A stretch of DNA of 64,000 nt from Bacteroides sp. GTDB lineage: Bacteria; Bacteroidota; Bacteroidia; Bacteroidales; P3. Under the pieces are notes generated by a model. It was given only the letters and a program-made list of their open reading frames with translations. It made no database searches and was not told the DNA's origin. The stretch lies in NCBI GenBank assembly GCA_023662825.1, contig JAMPIH010000009.1:1-64000 (forward strand), written 5' to 3'. The position numbers and the translations under genes were made by a program. Position 1 is the first letter of the stretch. The number at the start of each line of letters is the position of its first letter. This document shows, piece after piece, positions 1 to 11,218 of the stretch.

Positions 1-1927
1 CGGCGGTGTCGGGCATGCCGGAAACGGGCTCGGGATAGGGGCTCAACGAAATCTGCACGGTGTCGGTGCGGGCATCGGGGCAGCCAAGGGCGGAACCGTC
101 CAGAACGGCATAATAACGGCCTTCTTTTTTCGTCCAGGCGCGGGTGCTGTCGGCGTTCAGCACGATGGAACCCTTGTTGAGCAAATCTTCCTCAAAACGG
201 AACTTAAAGCCGGCGTAGTCGGGTGAAACTTTTAATTCCACCGAATCATCGGGACAGAGGAAACGCACGTCCTGGAAGGCGGTGTTCTCGGCGGGGCAAC
301 CCACGTTAAAGGCCAGAATAACCCCCTGATGGTGGTTCACCTCCTCGGTCATGGCGGCATTGTCGATTAAGTCGGGGCCGATGTTGCGGGCATTGCCGAT
401 CAGGAAAAACATATCGCCGTAGGAGCAGAGGATGGGTTCGTAGGGTTGGTAAAGATCCTTTCGGTAAGCACTGTCGGAAATGTGGAAAACATCTTCGTAG
501 AGCCAGTCCGCGTTCAGGTAGGAACCCCAAAAGGGCGGTTGGAAATCGTACAGCCGGCTGTCTTCGTTGCTTGCGATGGTACCGAAAAACGTGGCCGAAT
601 CGTAGAGGAGCAGATAGGGCACCGCGGTAGAATATTCGTTGCGGCTCTGATAGAATCCATTCTGTTTTGGAATCATATGCTCCGTTTCGTGGCTGTAGGC
701 GTAATCTTCCCCCGCATTTTTAAAGACACCGTTGCTGTAGTTGCGGCAATGAACGCCCTGTATCAGGTATTTTCCGTCAAAAGTATGTATGTTTTGAATG
801 GTTCCGGGGAATAACTTTACCCCATTGGAACTGTTTTTTGTGAATTCGGGGGAAGCGTAAAATTCGCGATTGTCGTGATGTCCACCCGATATTTGCAGAT
901 TCCAATATTCGATTGCCTGAGATGGTGAATAACGGTCGATGCCTTTTGCCGGAAGAGAGATAGACGTAGATGTTTTGCCGGTATTTTTATTTACTAGATT
1001 CGGGTTGAAGATGGAAGGCTCCAACGGCAAGTGTTCATCGGCAGGATCTTTGGTTAAAATCAGCCATTCGGTGTACGACAATAGTAGGGGAGAAGATTGG
1101 TAGGGTTTGCTGGAAAGTATATTCCAATACGAAGGCGTGATGGCTGCGTTTTCTGCATAAGGATAAAATGTACCCCTAAAAGGGTAGGAATAAATGTAGT
1201 GCCTTACTGTATCCTCATAATCTTCATGTGAATAAGCACCCAAAACCGTTCCGTATGCGGTGAAACTCATCTTTTCGGGATTCCCTTCGGTTGGTTGGGG
1301 TTGGTCAGGATTCAATTGTACAAGCTCAACGAGAAGATTAATTTTGGGGGGATATTGAGCGATAGGATTTTGTGGATACCTTTCCACGGAAAGTGTTTCT
1401 TCATGCAATAGGCCTCCATCCAAGTCGAATTCAAAAAGAAACACTTTTCCGATGCATTGGGGAATCAAGTTTTTGGTGTTATCTCCTGGAACCTGATAAT
1501 CGTCATTTTCTTGAATTTGATAAGCGTTACCCACAACGATAAGGGTATGGTCTTCTGTACATTTTACTGTGGTGGCGAAGGCGTTGTAATAGCCCCCTTC
1601 CAAGGTGGGCAGGTAGGTACTCCATTGTAGTTCACCTCCTAATGAATAGCAGGCCAAAAAGGCATCGCTAAAGGGATGCTTGCCGAAAAAAAAGGCGTTT
1701 TCGCCCTGCTTGAGTTCGAAGTTGGTATTGATTTCGGCTTTGCCTACGATAAACAACTTATTATCGAAGCAGACGGCATCGTAAATCAAGAAGTCGCGGT
1801 CGGTCTGCGCCTTGCCTATGCTCTTGCCCCAGGCACGATATACACTTTCGGTCTGTGCGCTAAGTCTGAACCCGAATCCCGACAGTAAACAGGCCGCCAG
1901 TGTGAACCAAAAAATCTTACTTCTCAT
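1..1927 (-). CDS. Secreted protein, partial (C-terminus beyond window)
   Basis: The frame opens with ATG at 1927 and stays open for 642 codons to the left edge, so the C-terminus is missing. The first 25 residues form a signal peptide (MRSKIFWFTLAACLLSGFGF then RLSAQ). The middle has repeated short aromatic beta-type stretches such as NKLFIVGKA and GKYLIQGVHC, as in exported beta-propeller-like proteins. The last ~90 residues visible (VRFLCPDDSVELKVSPDYAG, later DTVQISLSPYPEP) resemble the Ig/PKD-like repeats that precede gliding-motility or T9SS C-terminal domains in Bacteroidota; this is inference. Base composition is lower in GC in the 5' half than in valS. An 8-base T run lies near codons 80-82 (about 1679-1686), but the frame is intact. 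Exact function is unknown. Confidence 0.75.
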   Translation of the reverse strand, partial: MRSKIFWFTLAACLLSGFGFRLSAQTESVYRAWGKSIGKAQTDRDFLIYDAVCFDNKLFIVGKAEINTNFELKQGENAFFFGKHPFSDAFLACYSLGGELQWSTYLPTLEGGYYNAFATTVKCTEDHTLIVVGNAYQIQENDDYQVPGDNTKNLIPQCIGKVFLFEFDLDGGLLHEETLSVERYPQNPIAQYPPKINLLVELVQLNPDQPQPTEGNPEKMSFTAYGTVLGAYSHEDYEDTVRHYIYSYPFRGTFYPYAENAAITPSYWNILSSKPYQSSPLLLSYTEWLILTKDPADEHLPLEPSIFNPNLVNKNTGKTSTSISLPAKGIDRYSPSQAIEYWNLQISGGHHDNREFYASPEFTKNSSNGVKLFPGTIQNIHTFDGKYLIQGVHCRNYSNGVFKNAGEDYAYSHETEHMIPKQNGFYQSRNEYSTAVPYLLLYDSATFFGTIASNEDSRLYDFQPPFWGSYLNADWLYEDVFHISDSAYRKDLYQPYEPILCSYGDMFFLIGNARNIGPDLIDNAAMTEEVNHHQGVILAFNVGCPAENTAFQDVRFLCPDDSVELKVSPDYAGFKFRFEEDLLNKGSIVLNADSTRAWTKKEGRYYAVLDGSALGCPDARTDTVQISLSPYPEPVSGMPDTA

Positions 1928-2127
1928 AACCGAATTACAAAAACCGCACAAGATAACAAAAATTTGGCAGTCGCTGGAATTTTCGAATCGTCCGATGTGT
2001 ATGTCTGTTGATTTTAAATATCAGATAATGAGGATTAAAAATATGCGGAAGCGAAAGTTTTTGCGCTTTCTTTCGTTTTCTTTTCGGTTTCGGGGAAACT
2101 GAATCCTGAGGGATTTTTCAAATTAAA
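1928..2127. other. Divergent intergenic stretch left of the repeat array
   Basis: No gene is seen here. The segment separates the minus-strand secreted-protein gene from the hairpin repeats. It contains several short inverted repeats (for example GTTTC GGG GAAAC near 2087-2099) and a run rich in GAAAG/CTTTC near 2050-2085. A clear TAnnTTTG promoter for the minus-strand gene was not found; the nearest candidate reads TTATCTTG on the minus strand and is weak. Confidence 0.4.
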
Positions 2128-2202
2128 GCAATGCTCAAATAAATTTGGCATTGCTCTCGGCTTATTCGTATATTTAACTTCGTTGAATATACTCCCGCCT
2201 CG
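2128..2202 (-). repeat. 75-bp hairpin repeat, unit 1 of locus A
   Basis: This is the first of two tandem 75-base units. Read on the plus strand it starts with GCAATGC, runs through an AT-rich stem with CAAAT/ATTTG arms to GCATTGC, continues CTCGGCTTATTCGTATATTT, then has a second stem with arms GTATATT and AATATAC around AAC-TTC-GTT, and closes with CTCCCGCCTCG. The same unit occurs in the opposite orientation near 11.4 kb. The strand given is the one whose translation reads [13 protein letters not shown]; that reading is treated as spurious. Confidence 0.9.
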
Positions 2203-2278
2203 GCAATGCTCAAATAAATTTGGCATTGCTCTCGGCTTATTCGTATATTTAACTTCGTTCAATATATTCCCGTTTCGG
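2203..2278 (-). repeat. 75-bp hairpin repeat, unit 2 of locus A
   Basis: Second tandem copy, offset by exactly 75 bases from the first. It has the same GCAATGC/GCATTGC hairpin, then CTTATTCGTATATTTAACTT. The second stem is slightly decayed (CAATATATT in place of GAATATAC) and the closing box reads CCCGTTTCGG instead of CCCGCCTCGG. Confidence 0.9.
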
Positions 2279-2327
2279 CCAAAAACAAGTAAACTTGCTT
2301 TTGGCACTCAACTTATTCGTATATTTG
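2279..2327 (-). repeat. Variant repeat unit ending at the valS promoter
   Basis: This third unit keeps the architecture but replaces the hairpin: GCCAAAA and TTTTGGC arms with inner CAAG/CTTG pairing replace the GCAATGC hairpin. It is followed by the shared tail CTTATTCGTATATTT, which here ends in G and so becomes a perfect TAnnTTTG promoter box. The repeat tail and the valS promoter are therefore the same sequence at this position. Confidence 0.75.
2320..2327 (+). promoter_or_regulatory. valS -7 promoter box TATATTTG
   Basis: TATATTTG matches the Bacteroidota -7 consensus TAnnTTTG and lies 59 bases before the valS ATG. A TTTG at 2300-2303 could act as the -33 element, although the spacing of 16 bases is short. 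The box coincides with the end of the repeat array. Confidence 0.65.
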
Positions 2328-2386
2328 CTCCTTTTGAGAAACCTGGGGCGGATGTGGCCTGCGGGTGGTTTAAACAACGAATAACG

Positions 2387-5029
2387 ATGGCGGAACTGTC
2401 AAGCAAGTATGATCCTCGGCAGATAGAGGACAAATGGTATGCCTACTGGCTTAAGAACAACTTCTTTCACTCCGAGCCCGACGGGCGCGAGGCCTATTGC
2501 GTGGTGATACCGCCCCCCAACGTGACGGGAATCCTGCACATGGGGCATATGCTCAACAATACCATTCAGGACGTGTTGGTTCGCCGCGCCCGCATGCAGG
2601 GCAAGAACGCCTGCTGGGTGCCCGGCATGGACCACGCCTCCATAGCCACCGAGGCCAAAGTGGTGTCTTTCCTCAAGGAAAAAGGCATCGAGAAGAACAG
2701 CCTTACCCGCGAGAAGTTTTTGGAACACGCCTGGGAATGGAAGGAAAAATACGGCGGCATCATCCTGAGCCAGCTGCGCAAGCTGGGCGCCTCCTGCGAC
2801 TGGGAACGCACCCGTTTCACGATGGACGAGATCTGCTCCGAATCGGTGCTCGACATTTTCGTAAACCTGTACCAAAGGGGCTTGATTTACCGGGGGGTGC
2901 GCATGGTGAACTGGGATCCCAAGGCCAAGACTGCGCTTTCCGACGAAGAGGTGCTCTACAAGGAAACCAAGGGCAGCCTCTACTACCTGCGTTATTACGT
3001 TAAGGAAGAACCGCAGCGCTATATCACGGTGGCCACCACGCGTCCCGAAACCATTATGGGCGACACGGCGGTCTGCATCAATCCCACCGACGAACGCTAC
3101 GCCGACCTGAAGGGCAAGCACGTGATCGTGCCTCTCGTGAACCGCGAGGTGCCGGTTATCTTCGACGAATATGTAGATAAGGAATTCGGTACGGGATGCC
3201 TTAAGATAACCCCCGCCCACGATATCAACGACTACAACATCGGACAGAAATACAAGCTCGACAGCATCGACGTGTTCAACGACGACGGAACCTTGAATGA
3301 ACACGGCGGCAAGTACGCCGGCATGGACCGTTTTGCCGTGCGCCGCGAGATCGCCATCGACCTCAAGCACGCCGGCCTGCTCGAAAAGGAAGAGGAATAC
3401 GTCAACAACGTGGGCTATTCGGAACGCACCAACGTGGCCATCGAGCCCAAGCTCTCCATGCAGTGGTTCCTCAAGATGGGCGATCTGGCCAAGCCCGCCC
3501 TGGAAGCGGTGATGAACGACCGTATCGTGTTCGTGCCCGCCAAGCTCAAGAACACCTACCGCCATTGGATGGAAAACATCAAGGACTGGTGCATCTCGCG
3601 CCAGCTCTGGTGGGGACACCGCATTCCGGCCTACTACCTGCCCAACCGCGAGGTGGTGGTGGCCAAGAGCGCGCAGGAAGCCTTGGACGCCGCAAAGCAA
3701 CGATACCCGGAAGCCGCGTCCTACACGCTGGCCGACCTCAAGCAGGACGAGGACGTGCTCGACACGTGGTTTTCCTCCTGGCTGTGGCCCATCGAGGTGT
3801 TCGACGGCGTTCGCCGCCCCGACAACGAGGAAATAAACTACTATTACCCCACCGCCGATCTGGTTACCGCGCCCGACATCATCTTTTTCTGGGTGTCGCG
3901 CATGATTATGGCCGGTCTGGACCTGCGCAAGGAAATCCCGTTCAGGCACGTGTACTTTACCGGCACGGTGCGCGACAAGCTGGGGCGCAAGATGTCCAAG
4001 TCGCTCGGCAACTCGCCCGACCCGCTCGAACTGATGGACAGGTACGGCACCGACGGCGTGCGCGTGGGCATGCTGCTTACCTCGCCCGCGGGCAACGACC
4101 TGCCCTTCGATGAAAGCCTGTGCGAACAGGGGCGTAACTTCTGCAACAAGATCTGGAACGCCCTGCGCCTTATCAAGGGTTGGAACTGCGATGCCTCCAT
4201 CGCCCAGCCGCAAACCGCGCAAACCGCCTGTCGCTGGTTCGAGGCCCGCTTGCTGCAGGCCTTGCAGGAAGTGGAGGACAACGCCTCCAAATACCGCCTC
4301 AGCGAAGCCCTGATGCAGCTCTACCGCCTTACCTGGGATGACTTCTGCTCCTGGTTCCTCGAAATGATTAAGCCCGCCTACGGGGACCCCATCGACGCCA
4401 AGACCCTGCAGTGCGCCGTGGGCTTTATGGAAACGCTTATGCAGGCGTTGCATCCGTTCATGCCCTTTATCACCGAAGAGATATGGCAGGTGCTGGGCGA
4501 ACGCAAGGAGGGCGAGAGCGTGATGTTCCAGGCGCTGCCCCAAAGCAAGCCCGACCAGGCGCAGTTACAGCTTTTGCAGGAATTCGCCAAGGCCGAGGAA
4601 GTGATCATGGGCATCCGCGCCCTGCGCAACGAAAAGAACATTCCGCAGAAAAACCCGCTCAAACTCTTGGTGAAGGCCGAAAGTTCCGGTATGGGCGCCT
4701 TCGAGGGTCTGGTAAGCAAGCTATGCAATATCGAGAGTATCTCGCTTGTTAGGGAAGCCCCGCAGAACGTGCTTTCGTTCGTGGTGGGCGGCATCGAATA
4801 CTTCGTTCCCATGGAAGGCAACGTGGACGCGGAGGCCGAACGCGAACGCATCGAAAAGGAATTGGAATACACGCGCGGCTTCTTGCAGTCGGTATTGCGC
4901 AAGTTGGAGAACAAACGTTTTGTGGATTCCGCGCCCAAGGCGGTGGTGGAGGCCGAATACAAGAAACGCGCCGATGCCGAGCAGAAGATAAGCGTGTTGG
5001 AAGCCCAGTTGCAGCAACTGGCCAAATAA
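2387..5029 (+). CDS. valS: Valyl-tRNA synthetase
   Basis: This class I aminoacyl-tRNA synthetase charges tRNA-Val in the cytoplasm and edits mischarged threonine. The protein is 880 residues, normal for ValRS. The HIGH-type signature is HMGH at residues 51-54, preceded by PPPNVTGIL, and the KMSKS loop is at 535-539 ([11 protein letters not shown]). The anticodon-binding domain follows, and a heptad-rich coiled coil occupies about 815-880, as is usual for bacterial ValRS. The frame is open upstream to 2183 through the repeat array, but [10 protein letters not shown] at 2387 is the natural N-terminus and the promoter box at 2320 excludes upstream starts. It is followed after 8 bases by the LptF/G permease gene, so the two are probably co-transcribed. 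Confidence 0.97.
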   Translation: MAELSSKYDPRQIEDKWYAYWLKNNFFHSEPDGREAYCVVIPPPNVTGILHMGHMLNNTIQDVLVRRARMQGKNACWVPGMDHASIATEAKVVSFLKEKGIEKNSLTREKFLEHAWEWKEKYGGIILSQLRKLGASCDWERTRFTMDEICSESVLDIFVNLYQRGLIYRGVRMVNWDPKAKTALSDEEVLYKETKGSLYYLRYYVKEEPQRYITVATTRPETIMGDTAVCINPTDERYADLKGKHVIVPLVNREVPVIFDEYVDKEFGTGCLKITPAHDINDYNIGQKYKLDSIDVFNDDGTLNEHGGKYAGMDRFAVRREIAIDLKHAGLLEKEEEYVNNVGYSERTNVAIEPKLSMQWFLKMGDLAKPALEAVMNDRIVFVPAKLKNTYRHWMENIKDWCISRQLWWGHRIPAYYLPNREVVVAKSAQEALDAAKQRYPEAASYTLADLKQDEDVLDTWFSSWLWPIEVFDGVRRPDNEEINYYYPTADLVTAPDIIFFWVSRMIMAGLDLRKEIPFRHVYFTGTVRDKLGRKMSKSLGNSPDPLELMDRYGTDGVRVGMLLTSPAGNDLPFDESLCEQGRNFCNKIWNALRLIKGWNCDASIAQPQTAQTACRWFEARLLQALQEVEDNASKYRLSEALMQLYRLTWDDFCSWFLEMIKPAYGDPIDAKTLQCAVGFMETLMQALHPFMPFITEEIWQVLGERKEGESVMFQALPQSKPDQAQLQLLQEFAKAEEVIMGIRALRNEKNIPQKNPLKLLVKAESSGMGAFEGLVSKLCNIESISLVREAPQNVLSFVVGGIEYFVPMEGNVDAEAERERIEKELEYTRGFLQSVLRKLENKRFVDSAPKAVVEAEYKKRADAEQKISVLEAQLQQLAK

Positions 5030-5037
5030 AGGAAAGG

Positions 5038-6483
5038 ATGAAAAAGATAGATAAGTTCGTAATAAAGTCGTTTATAGGGCCGTTGGTGCTTACCTTCTTT
5101 ATCGCCACCTTCGTGCTGCTCTTGCAGTTTCTGTGGCGGTATATGGACGATCTGGTGGGCAAGGGCCTGCCGTTGGGCGACATTCTGGAATTGCTCTGGT
5201 ACGCCTGCTGGACCTTCGTGCCCATGTCGCTGCCGCTGGCGGTGTTGCTCTCGTCGCTTATGGTGTTCGGAAACTTCGGCGAGCACTACGAACTGGTGGC
5301 CATGAAAGCCGCCGGCCTGCCTCTGCGCCGCGCCATGCGTCCGGCCATCTACCTGAGCCTGCTTATCTGCGGCATCGCTTTCTTCTTCGCCAACAATGCG
5401 GTGCCCAAGGCCTATATGCTGCACCGGCAGAAATATCACGAGATAAAGACCACCCGCCCTGCGGTAAACGTGCAGGAAGGAGTGTATTACTACGACATTC
5501 CCGACTACGTGATACGCGTGGGCAAGCGCCGCGACGACGGCCGTTACCTGGAGAACGTGCAGATTTACGACCACTCCGAAAAACGCGGCAACCGCGCCGT
5601 AACCATGTCGAACACCGGCAGCATGTTCACGATGGAGAACGGCAAGTACCTCGTGTTCAACCTCTACGACGGCTATTCGTACGGCGAGGACGTTTCTTCG
5701 GGGCAGTCAGGCATGGGTTCCTCCCGTAGTTCCTCCGAACATCCCTTTACCCGCATCAAGTTCGATACCCAGACGCTTGTTATGGACTTGAGCCGCTACG
5801 ACTCGCCCGACCGGGGCGACAACCTCTATGTGCGGCATCAGAAATCCCTGGGGCTGAAAGACCTTGGCCCGCAGATCGACACCTTGCGGATGCGCGCCGA
5901 CGACCGGGTGCGCGACCTGCTGGGCAGCATCGACGGGCGCAGCTATTACCTGAACTCGCTTATCGGCCACGACAGCGCGGTGTTGGCTAAGTTCAACACC
6001 CTGATCGCGCAGAAAGACTTCAAGCCAAGCTATGCGGTGCCTTCCCATTCGCTCAAGGAAGTGGAAGACGCCGCCTTGATCGCCAACGCCATGGCCGACG
6101 ACATGGGCTATTACAAGAGCGACATCAAGTACCAGCAGGAACGCCTCAACGCCTACCGTGTGGAAGAACACAAGAAGTTCAGCCTTTCGGTGGGATGCCT
6201 TATCCTGTTCTTTATCGGCGCGCCCCTCGGGGCCCTGATCCGCAAGGGCGGCATGGGCATGCCGGTGGTGGTTTCGGTGCTGATGTTCATCATCTACTAT
6301 ATGATCTCGGTAATCGGCGAGAAGGCCGCCATCGAAGGCTCGCTTACCTGCACCCTCGGTTCCTGGCTGGCCACCATCATCTATCTGCCGTTCGGCCTTT
6401 TCCTTACCTTGCAGGCCACCGTGGATTCCTCCTTGCTGGATGCCGACACCTGGCGGCGCATGTTCACTAAAAAACGGGCGTAG
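5038..6483 (+). CDS. LptF/LptG-family lipopolysaccharide export permease
   Basis: Inner-membrane permease of the YjgP/YjgQ family, which with LptB extracts lipopolysaccharide from the inner membrane. The 481-residue protein has two N-terminal membrane segments (about 15-35 and 55-80) with the family motif LVAMKAAGLPLRRAM near 87-101, a further one near 105-120, a long periplasmic region, and three C-terminal membrane segments from about 382 onward. The periplasmic part is longer than in the enterobacterial proteins (about 360 residues), which is usual in Bacteroidota. LptF and LptG cannot be told apart by reading, so no symbol is given. It lies 8 bases after valS, and its TAG stop abuts the ligA GTG start. 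Confidence 0.88.
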   Translation: MKKIDKFVIKSFIGPLVLTFFIATFVLLLQFLWRYMDDLVGKGLPLGDILELLWYACWTFVPMSLPLAVLLSSLMVFGNFGEHYELVAMKAAGLPLRRAMRPAIYLSLLICGIAFFFANNAVPKAYMLHRQKYHEIKTTRPAVNVQEGVYYYDIPDYVIRVGKRRDDGRYLENVQIYDHSEKRGNRAVTMSNTGSMFTMENGKYLVFNLYDGYSYGEDVSSGQSGMGSSRSSSEHPFTRIKFDTQTLVMDLSRYDSPDRGDNLYVRHQKSLGLKDLGPQIDTLRMRADDRVRDLLGSIDGRSYYLNSLIGHDSAVLAKFNTLIAQKDFKPSYAVPSHSLKEVEDAALIANAMADDMGYYKSDIKYQQERLNAYRVEEHKKFSLSVGCLILFFIGAPLGALIRKGGMGMPVVVSVLMFIIYYMISVIGEKAAIEGSLTCTLGSWLATIIYLPFGLFLTLQATVDSSLLDADTWRRMFTKKRA

Positions 6484-8613
<2,130 letters not shown>

Positions 8614-8631
8614 GGAATCCAATTTTTTCCG

Positions 8632-8680
8632 GATACAAAAAAACGGCTGCACAACAAAGTTGGCAGCCGTTTTTTGTATC
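8632..8680. terminator. Bidirectional intrinsic terminator between ligA and aspC
   Basis: A perfect inverted repeat with arms GATACAAAAAACGGCTGC and GCAGCCGTTTTTTGTATC around a 13-base loop separates the convergent ligA and aspC genes. The A run on one side and T run on the other make it functional in both directions. Confidence 0.93.
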
Positions 8681-8707
8681 AAGCCGTTGGTGTCCGGCTA
8701 AACTCCG

Positions 8708-9910
8708 TTATTGCAGTTTAGCCACGGCTTCCTTGATGCGCTTGGCGCTTTCGCGCAGTTTGTCTTCGCTCGTGGCGTAGGAGATGCGGATGCTCTTGGG
8801 GTCGCCGAACGAGTCGCCGCCCACCAGGGCCACGTGGGCCTCGTCCAAGAGGAAGTTGGCCAAATCGTCGCCGCAGGTGATTTCCTTGCCGTTGAATTTC
8901 TTGCCGATCAGCTGCTCGATATTGGGGAAGATGTAGAACGCGCCCGTGGGAACGTTTACCTTCAGTCCCGGAATCTCGCGCAGGAGCTCCAGCATCATGT
9001 CGCGGCGTTTGCGGAAGGTTGCCACCATGCTCTTTAATTCTTCCGACTTCTGCGGATCCTGCAGGAGCGCGGCCACCGAAGCCTTTTGGGCGATGGAGGA
9101 GGCGGCCGAGGTCATCTGCCCCTGAATCTTGTTGCAGGCCGCGGCGATTTCGGTGGGCGCGGCGATGTAGCCGATACGCCAGCCGGTCATCGCGAAACCT
9201 TTGGAAACCCCGTTGATGATGATGATGCGGTCGCGGATTTCCTCGAACTGAGAGAGGCTTTCGAACTTGCCTTCGAAAGTGATGAGTTCGTAGATTTCGT
9301 CCGAAAGGATATACACCTGCGGGTGCTTGGCCAACACGTCGGCCAAGGCCTTGAGTTCCTCGCGGTTATAAACCATGCCGGTGGGGTTGCTGGGGCTGTT
9401 GAAGATAACCAGCTTGGTGCGCGGGGTAATGGCGGCCTCTAATTTGGCGGGGGTGATCTTGAAGTTATCTTCGATACCGGCGGGCACCAGCACGGGCGTC
9501 CCTTCGGTAAACTTTACCATTTCGGGATAGGAGACCCAGCAGGGAGCGGGAATCACCACTTCGTCGCCGGGGTTGATCATGGCCATCAAAACGTTCATGA
9601 TGGCGTGCTTACCCCCGTTGCCCACCACGATCTGGTCGGGCGAATAGGTAAGCTTGTTGTCGCGAAGGAGTTTGGTGCAGATGGCCTTGCGCAGATCCAG
9701 ATAGCCCGGAACGGGGGGATAGTGCGTAAAGTTGTTCTCGATGGCCGATACGCCGGCATCTTTAATTACACGAGGCGTATCGAAGTCGGGTTCGCCTACG
9801 CTGAGGTTCACCACGTCGATGCCTTGTTCCTGCATGCTGCGGCTGCGTTTGCTCATGCCGAGGGTGGCGGAGGGAGCCATTTCAAGCACGCGTTTCGATA
9901 ATGTCGCCAT
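8708..9910 (-). CDS. aspC: Aspartate aminotransferase (class I, PLP-dependent)
   Basis: A fold-type I aminotransferase of the Ib subgroup that interconverts aspartate and oxaloacetate with glutamate/2-oxoglutarate. At 400 residues it is family length. Visible motifs are NSPSNPTG (substrate and cofactor region, ~171-178), SDEIYE at 203-208, and the Schiff-base lysine Lys237 in GVSKGFAMTGWR. The substrate could be aspartate or another amino acid such as an aromatic one or prephenate; aspartate is the best guess from the Ib signature. The gene lies downstream of secG on the minus strand, but a terminator-like hairpin lies in its leader (9921-9968). Confidence 0.88.
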   Translation of the reverse strand: MATLSKRVLEMAPSATLGMSKRSRSMQEQGIDVVNLSVGEPDFDTPRVIKDAGVSAIENNFTHYPPVPGYLDLRKAICTKLLRDNKLTYSPDQIVVGNGGKHAIMNVLMAMINPGDEVVIPAPCWVSYPEMVKFTEGTPVLVPAGIEDNFKITPAKLEAAITPRTKLVIFNSPSNPTGMVYNREELKALADVLAKHPQVYILSDEIYELITFEGKFESLSQFEEIRDRIIIINGVSKGFAMTGWRIGYIAAPTEIAAACNKIQGQMTSAASSIAQKASVAALLQDPQKSEELKSMVATFRKRRDMMLELLREIPGLKVNVPTGAFYIFPNIEQLIGKKFNGKEITCGDDLANFLLDEAHVALVGGDSFGDPKSIRISYATSEDKLRESAKRIKEAVAKLQ

Positions 9911-9920
9911 AGTAGTCTGT

Positions 9921-9968
9921 TTTTAAAAAGAAACCCCGCTTTCCGTAATGTTTACGCAAGGCAGGGTT
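9921..9968 (-). terminator. Terminator-like hairpin in the secG-aspC gap
   Basis: On the minus strand, arms beginning AACCC and ending GGGTT enclose CTT/AAG and CGTAA/TTACG pairs around a 3-base loop, followed by TTTCTTTTT. It ends 10 bases before the aspC ATG. It may simply end secG transcription, or act as an attenuator if aspC is transcribed from the box at 9979-9986. Confidence 0.6.
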
Positions 9969-9978
9969 CAAGGTTTTG

Positions 9979-9986
9979 CAAAGGTG
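9979..9986 (-). promoter_or_regulatory. Candidate aspC -7 box CACCTTTG
   Basis: CACCTTTG on the minus strand differs from TAnnTTTG at one base and lies 5 bases after the secG stop codon. If used, transcription would start just before the hairpin at 9968-9921. Confidence 0.4.
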
Positions 9987-9991
9987 GATTT

Positions 9992-10336
9992 TTATTCTTC
10001 GCCCGGAACGGCTTCCATCGGAACGGCGGTGGGAAGCTGTGTGGGAAGAACCGATTCCTGATCTACGGTAAGTTCGGTTTGCGGCGCTCCGCTGCCAGTA
10101 CTGTGTTTGGGAATGGAGTAGGCGGCGATAAGGCTCAGGAAAAGCAATACCACCGAAAGGACCCAGGTTCCTTTTTCCAAAAAGTCGGCCGTTCTGCGAA
10201 CGCCCATAATCTGATTTGCCTGACCACCGAAAGTGGAAGAAAGACCGCCTCCTTTAGGGTTCTGAATCAATACGATAAGACCCAAAAGCACGCAGACGAT
10301 CAGGATCAGAACCGAGATAAAAATGTAAAAGCCCAT
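9992..10336 (-). CDS. secG: Preprotein translocase subunit SecG
   Basis: Small inner-membrane subunit of the SecYEG channel. The 114-residue protein has two membrane helices (about 3-24 and 56-75) separated by the characteristic glycine-rich loop (LIQNPKGGGLSSTFGG), and the signature FLEKGTW before the second helix. The acidic, proline/threonine-rich tail of about 40 residues is a common extension in Bacteroidota. It starts 12 bases after the end of the upstream TPR-like gene, so both are likely in one transcript. Confidence 0.93.
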   Translation of the reverse strand: MGFYIFISVLILIVCVLLGLIVLIQNPKGGGLSSTFGGQANQIMGVRRTADFLEKGTWVLSVVLLFLSLIAAYSIPKHSTGSGAPQTELTVDQESVLPTQLPTAVPMEAVPGEE

Positions 10337-10348
10337 TGTATGTTGCTG

Positions 10349-11212
10349 TTATTTAATGTGATACTCTTTTTTTACCTTGCGTACAAGGTTGGCAAAGTAA
10401 CTACTTTTTTCGGGAAATTTCAAGCACAAATTTTCATAGACGGCAATCGCCTTCTTGGGAGCGTTGTTGTCGAGGTACATCTGCGCCAGGGTTTCGCCCC
10501 CGAAACTGAAGTCTTCGCGGTTACTGTTGCCGGTGTCGGGGTCGAACGAATTGTAGTCGAAACTCTCGTCTATCGTGATGGAATGTTCGGATTGTCCGCT
10601 CAGGAAATTGTCGATAATGGCGTCTGCGCTTACCTGCGGGCGGCTTTGTGGTGCTTTGGCGGGCGCTTTTTTCGGTTTGTTGAGCAAATCGCGCACTTCC
10701 TCCACCTTGATGGGGCGTTTGGCCGGTTTTTCGGACAGGCCTGCCTGCGAGATGGTGGGCGCTTCCACGATGGGAGTGAAGCCGGGATTTTCCATCGGTT
10801 GAACCGGAGGCGGTGTGGAATCCTGTGTCTGTACGGGGGTATTGTTGCGAGCCTGGTTCACGCTGCGCGGCAAGGCCTGGCTCCAGGGCGAGAAACTTTC
10901 CACATGGCGGCGCGGCAGAGGTTCCTTCTGCATGGGGAACGCCTGACGGGATTGTTCCATGGCCGTCGGGACGGGTTGCAGCCTGTCCACCTGCTCCTTG
11001 AGCCGGGTGCGGTCGGGAAGGTGAATCGCGGTAAGGGGCAGCTGGGTCTTGTAGGCGGCCTGGTCGTCCACCTGCCTGAGGTTGAGCAGGAACATAAGGC
11101 GGGCGCATTGACAATACGGATAGCGTATAGTCAATTCCTTGTATTCCAGCAGACTGTCTTGGTTCAGTTCCGCCGGAATCCCATTGGCCAAAAGCGATAT
11201 TTTTTTACCCAT
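10349..11212 (-). CDS. TPR-like protein of unknown function
   Basis: This 287-residue protein has a conserved N-terminal part (MGKKISLLANG, then YCQCARLMFLLNLRQ), a long low-complexity proline/glutamine/lysine middle, and a C-terminal TPR-like helix pair (ETLAQMYLDNNAPKKAIAVYENLCLKFP). Such proteins commonly precede secG in Bacteroidales; their role is not known to me. No signal peptide is seen, so it is probably cytoplasmic. The open frame extends to a TTG at 11221, but that codon lies inside the promoter box TATCTTTG, so ATG at 11212 is chosen. This puts the start only a few bases from the expected transcription start. Confidence 0.8.
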   Translation of the reverse strand: MGKKISLLANGIPAELNQDSLLEYKELTIRYPYCQCARLMFLLNLRQVDDQAAYKTQLPLTAIHLPDRTRLKEQVDRLQPVPTAMEQSRQAFPMQKEPLPRRHVESFSPWSQALPRSVNQARNNTPVQTQDSTPPPVQPMENPGFTPIVEAPTISQAGLSEKPAKRPIKVEEVRDLLNKPKKAPAKAPQSRPQVSADAIIDNFLSGQSEHSITIDESFDYNSFDPDTGNSNREDFSFGGETLAQMYLDNNAPKKAIAVYENLCLKFPEKSSYFANLVRKVKKEYHIK

Positions 11213-11218
11213 AACTTG

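Noticed and set aside
1679-1686. Phase-variable 8-T tract in the truncated secreted gene
   Set aside because: The tract is short and the frame is intact on both sides; no evidence of variation from one sequence.
2128-2278. CRISPR-like array
   Set aside because: Two near-identical 75-base units in direct contact, with no unique spacers and no cas genes.
2035-2307. 90-residue minus-strand ORF with repeated [13 protein letters not shown]
   Set aside because: It is a translation of the hairpin repeat units. The same peptide appears at 11272-11595 only because the repeat is the same DNA; the DNA stems covary, which fits structure rather than protein.
2399-4543. 714-residue open frame antisense to valS
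   Set aside because: GC-rich codons of valS leave the opposite strand open; no start context, and no known protein features.
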